Shown: positions 62,601 to 64,000 of the stretch, one piece after another
Layout of the letters: each line of letters starts with the position of its first letter
Numbering within the stretch: the first letter of the stretch is position 1
Source of the DNA: an uncultured bacterium
GTDB taxonomy: Bacteria; Fidelibacterota; Marinisomatia; Marinisomatales; UBA1611
Reading direction: 5' to 3'
Assembly: GCA_913020665.1 (NCBI GenBank)
Contig: CAJVZI010000001.1
Coordinates: 26,604-90,603, forward strand
Length of the DNA: 64,000 nucleotides
Notes under the pieces: generated by a model
What the model was told of the DNA's origin: nothing
Database searches by the model: none
Seen by the model: the letters and a program-made list of their open reading frames with translations, nothing else
Position numbers and translations under genes: made by a program

Positions 62601-64000
62601 GTAATGGTCAATGTTGGTGTATTGTCATTAGTAATATTATCATCATCTGCTACTCCCGTATCTGAATCAGAATGCAGATCGACAGCAACACCTGTCACAT
62701 CAGTAGCGGTTTGATCTACAGTAACAGAAAGAGTCCCTGAGGTTAATGAGATATTCCCAGCAGGGTCTTTTGCGTAGGCGGCATAGTTACTGGTAGCAGA
62801 ACCAAGGACACCCACAGTTTCTGTAGCAGCTGCAGCAATATCACTTCCTACAACAGTACCTGCAGTATTCACAATATAAACGCTATCATCTATAGTTAGA
62901 TTTGAAACAAGAAATGTAAGATTTCCCGCATTTGTTAAGTTATCAGAATTTGATGTACCTGTATCCCAACTTGAGCCTAGATCAGGGGTAACTGGTGTCA
63001 GAGGAGCAGTCGCATCAATAAATACATTGATACCCGTACTTTCTGATGACTCATTTCCAGCTGAATCTATTACGACATAAGTAAGAGTGTATCGATCATC
63101 AGTAAGAACAGAACCAATCGCCAAAGTATCAATGACAGCTTGGCTCATCCTATATTCACCGATCGCTACATCATTCAAACCAGCAGTCTGCGCATCATAA
63201 AAAACTCTCAATGAATCCTTCTTTCCTGCTGCAAGCCCAGACACCTCCAACCTTGGTGTTGTATTACTCGTAATATTATCTGCATCCAAGAATCCTGAAT
63301 CATCCTCTGTAAGAAGGTTTAAAGTATTCCCTGTATTAGGTGCTTGTGTATCTATCCTGAATTTTAATACTGCTGTTGGATCAGATCGATTTCCTGTTTG
63401 ATCTCGACTGACCACTGTAGCAGAATATGGTAAAACCTGATTACCAAGTGCTGTTGAAGTAAATGTGACCGAGTTACCAGCCACTACTTCTCTAGATACA
63501 GTATCTGTGCCAATGACTAGAAATAATGAGTCACCACTTGCCCCCACTGCTGTTAGACCAGTCACAGAGAACGTTGGCGTAGTATCATTGGTCAAATTAT
63601 CACTATTACTAACACCACTATCTGAACCGGCATTCAGATCTACAGTAATCGTGCTGAGATCTGTCGCGGTCTTATCAACTACAACAGCATTCCCATCTGT
63701 TGTAGCAGTGACTCGGGTACCGTCATTTGCTGCAAGATCAGAAAAATTAAATTGGAACCTCACGGTACTTTCAGTATCAGCTTCCTGGATCGTATACGCC
63801 GCTGTCCAATTCACTCCTGAACCAGTGGGTGTAACTGAGACTAGATTACCCCATGAACCTAATGAGACTGTTGGAGGATCAATGAGATCTTCACTTGCAA
63901 CCACGGTCAAGGTGATCACATCTCCCACTTTTGCTTTTCGATCACTATAGGCGTTATTGCTCGCTAAAGTTACAGTTGTCAAAGTTGGTACTGTTCTATC
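56693..64000 (-). CDS. giant Ig-like repeat surface protein with T9SS tail, N-terminus outside window
   Basis: At least 2435 residues. The track starts at TTG 63982, but the frame is open to the window edge (DRTVPTLTTVTLASN), so the start lies beyond it. The N-terminal half holds nine ~105-residue Ig-like (Big-type) domains marked by 'DTG.S..DN.TN...P.F' openings and 'DSAGN'/'DPAGN'/'DTAGN' ends. More Ig-like domains follow, some with 'LVVTDLTGNE'-like and 'VATDLAGN' motifs. Then cadherin-like segments (LSLTNAVLNEDLFWTDTVQL; VEEDQIEPVTLNLSRYISDVDNI) and a T9SS tail (IHQNYPNPFNPTTTIMY ... GQQMSSGVYFIQL ... KKMMLMK). It is a cell-surface adhesin or S-layer-like giant protein. Confidence 0.9.
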   Translation of the reverse strand, partial: DRTVPTLTTVTLASNNAYSDRKAKVGDVITLTVVASEDLIDPPTVSLGSWGNLVSVTPTGSGVNWTAAYTIQEADTESTVRFQFNFSDLAANDGTRVTATTDGNAVVVDKTATDLSTITVDLNAGSDSGVSNSDNLTNDTTPTFSVTGLTAVGASGDSLFLVIGTDTVSREVVAGNSVTFTSTALGNQVLPYSATVVSRDQTGNRSDPTAVLKFRIDTQAPNTGNTLNLLTEDDSGFLDADNITSNTTPRLEVSGLAAGKKDSLRVFYDAQTAGLNDVAIGEYRMSQAVIDTLAIGSVLTDDRYTLTYVVIDSAGNESSESTGINVFIDATAPLTPVTPDLGSSWDTGTSNSDNLTNAGNLTFLVSNLTIDDSVYIVNTAGTVVGSDIAAAATETVGVLGSATSNYAAYAKDPAGNISLTSGTLSVTVDQTATDVTGVAVDLHSDSDTGVADDDNITNDNTPTLTITGLTATDSVWLYVDGAIDQRDIATSGTLSFTTNALNDNTHELKIKAKDYAGNVSDFSNSLNIRVDTTPFTITTVPDLLADDDTGISNTDNITNKRKPSFEFAQLSSKTDSIRLFLNNGISNEFVVGGRKNIDVLKDTLTIPNASRLDEGTYILTYVVVDSAGNTSAASAGTTIKVDFTAPDAANAPDLSASDDSGDSASDNLTNASSMALSTTGLTAGDFGLLYKDNVLIDSLIVPGGGTLTFSVANTADGSYTFHAVAQDTAGNRSVNSASIDIEVDQTAPDVTGVTIDLNSASDTGIKNDDNLTNDNTPRFDVAGVTISDSVFLYFNETDSIGLKAASASVDFTGSLSTDNTYVVTMKSKDPAGNLSATSSSMSFRLDTTPFTPTSALALLAGTPLDPLQPEFDTGFSDSDNITNSRVPQFVASALPSISDSLHLFVQSGITNELVFKTRKSYNVTKDTLSVPVLSQLGTGDYVITYTVIDSAGNTSIASDPLTITVDFTQPNDPGALILESASDAGESNSDKISNEDRVSITLTNILSGYIGILYFIDDAGLTLVDSMLLAPSEESLTFLHNTDDTRIYQYTSVQVDTAGNRSGYGDTLSIEIDHTLPSAQISFEGDSLVRSGDVSTIATFKFSEPMDNVNVPRVDVNYPEVDFLLDLTSQPLTEGSSDSVWTFVIPLNSAGLDTIDGAIELTVNASDVAGNEILADSITGLASLIVDNTAAKFSSFSPSSHSYNNVLDNFGWTLDESIDTGYVTFNKISDGSNVILPLDSLEQISGVKEPDTLGSGIPAITEGLYNVIFTGLDAAGNTGNDTIANYTYDTTSSTAVITFSQLFASAGQLDTITVTFNEKMLPSPTIQIGFPSEFTSSIDTVMTLAENGDSTTWFYELTIPPGMENQGYITVGVTATDLATNAIDSTGLSMPDTLYIDNTVPEATFTYLNTSNSSLTNVGIGGDILQVTVTMNEPLDATEPIPTINYTYGSGDGNDGTVVTGHVPQSTSNGDSIWVFEVTLSDSVYDDGLIDFELVAEDRSNNAVTSQINDALFVVDNMPPADFETGLISVHGPNPVQGWITGITDTLGVQVPVQTYVEDSTLFYGGYVQMQFYNLNRGSAWVTPGPNDSLVESGPAEQFYRNIDSLYAVMPPGSDLMTGDSLAVRARIVDRHGNITNGTTSGTRLAYDPTAPGTGQVSGGSFVAGDTLFSSDQVDIQWTAFEESDEDESGLDRYEVSILKIDTSTNVGSILYGWDTLTSSTTTFTQELFLEHNTPYVGHIRAFDVAGNISDTLVTDTLLRYNSNPIILSLTNAVLNEDLFWTDTVQLTDLDLNVMQGDSFTYQASTVRTVGDSAIGSVSIDSIGAMTWTPTQDDTGTYTIQIIATDAYALADTFQLPLTVNAVNDTPVFVIQEPDNIKQWEEDQIEPVTLNLSRYISDVDNIITTEIFWSAVILDTSQLDEDYPLGQVVVGPNTPWDINARLSREYLGFNINDAASVGSNMSSETIQLINNSRTNPLMSVSIGIQQYEGAPDSVIATFSSDSNYYGDNHRIIFIAQDIGGAEARDTVIANVTAKNDPPILSDLPDIEVVENDSITLEFGSFTSDIDDTSLTFTITALTNEDMITISPSTFASNSLGDSVTFTPQPLFSNEAMIQVVVSDEESSDSSTFKLDILRVVRPHLAVSVVQNNAFSKFLQVIVTDTVSKTVNLSMEVQNQDVSLDTIAAYTYTGDLSFESSGNYSIDIYANASVGDTTISETFALAAGRAAGRWYGSSYDGRFTIIGDPGAISYDQPFLIADSTLFEANFYDQASYVLGNENFSFNQPIEVRFASEREDLAIYRRKNGVTWEELPSLTLESEIFTLSEESGYFRLGPKTIIVPEQTNIHQNYPNPFNPTTTIMYDIGLLDGLSQNVTINIYNLLGQQILTLVKDQDQIGQFKVQWDGYDKFGQQMSSGVYFIQLSTKTGIVKNKKMMLMK
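60790..63640 (-). repeat. three-unit higher-order repeat (~950 bp each) in the giant protein
   Basis: Nine Ig-like domains fall into an A-B-C pattern repeated three times. The A-type anchor (Asp-Leu, cagatc on the plus strand) occurs at 63635, 62675 and 61730, giving periods of 960 and 945 bp, both multiples of three. A domains open 'VDLNAGSDSG/VDLHSDSDTG/IDLNSASDTG', B domains carry 'FVVGGRKNIDV/LVFKTRKSYNV'-type inserts and 'YVVIDSAGN', and C domains carry 'SDNLTNA' then 'DPAGN/DTAGN'. This points to duplication of a three-domain block and not to single-domain amplification. Confidence 0.75.

Noticed and set aside
60790-63640. CRISPR-like or simple tandem repeat DNA
   Set aside because: The periodicity is at the protein-domain level (about 315 codons) with diverged DNA; there are no short identical repeats with unique spacers anywhere in the window.
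63465-63950. 161-residue plus-strand ORF
   Set aside because: It is the antisense of the giant Ig-repeat gene; long Ser/Thr/Val frames opposite such repeats are common.

Overview
The window reads as a piece of a Gram-negative, A+T-rich (by eye) marine-type genome, most likely Candidatus Marinimicrobia (SAR406/Neomarinimicrobiota) or a close FCB-group relative. This is inferred from eight proteins that end in the type IX secretion (T9SS)-style tail 'YPNPFNP ... GxxxxxWDG ... SSGxYFxxL ... KKMxLLK', from DUF5683, from a three-subunit proton-translocating transhydrogenase, and from many signal peptides and lipoboxes. No T9SS machinery gene (porK/L/M/N/V) lies in the window.

Layout. 1-5370 (minus): a housekeeping operon, outer-membrane protein > alaS > PPC/DUF296 protein > ridA > DUF5683 protein (cut by the window edge). 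5459-7786 (plus): a small exported protein, a 36-residue membrane protein missed by the ORF track, and a secreted metalloprotease-like protein. 7797-41657 (minus): a nearly gapless run of 26 genes (no gap above 36 bp). It opens with type IV pilus genes (pilin, pilT, three minor-pilin-like genes, pilMNO, pilP-like, pilQ, an Ig-like lipoprotein, pilB, pilC, prepilin peptidase). It continues through a gingipain-like C25 protein with a dockerin, then pgsB-pgsC-pgsW for poly-gamma-glutamate, a periplasmic duplicated-domain protein, an outer-membrane beta-barrel and an LVIVD-type lipoprotein. It ends with a large T9SS-tailed propeller-like protein, an M14 carboxypeptidase, a second C25 protein, a glutaredoxin and a coiled-coil lipoprotein. 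41788-49312 (minus): an M6-family metalloprotease and two more T9SS-tailed proteins; a hairpin-T-run terminator separates them from the pilus run. 49433-52217 (plus): pntAA-pntAB-pntB. 52239-54079 (minus): a TerB/SPOR-like membrane protein, a NYN-domain protein and a small ORF with no canonical start. 54109-55429 (plus): tRNA-Ser(CGA), a TlpA-like lipoprotein, a 59-residue protein missed by the track, and a DUF6370-like protein. 55444-64000 (minus): tadA (no ATG/GTG/TTG at its start), a TPR lipoprotein and a giant Ig-repeat surface protein running off the window.

How the genes fit together. The most interesting block is 17.4-23.1 kb. The cytoplasmic and inner-membrane polyglutamate synthesis genes overlap, end to start, genes for a periplasmic protein, an outer-membrane barrel and a surface-type lipoprotein. 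That arrangement suggests a dedicated trans-envelope polyglutamate (or related amide polymer) export system in a double-membrane cell, embedded between type IV pilus genes and secreted peptidases. The enzyme families are established; the export role is inference from gene order. Several starts were moved from the ORF track: pilN and pgsW to TTG codons, and pilT, the 748-residue lipoprotein and the NYN gene to downstream ATG codons.
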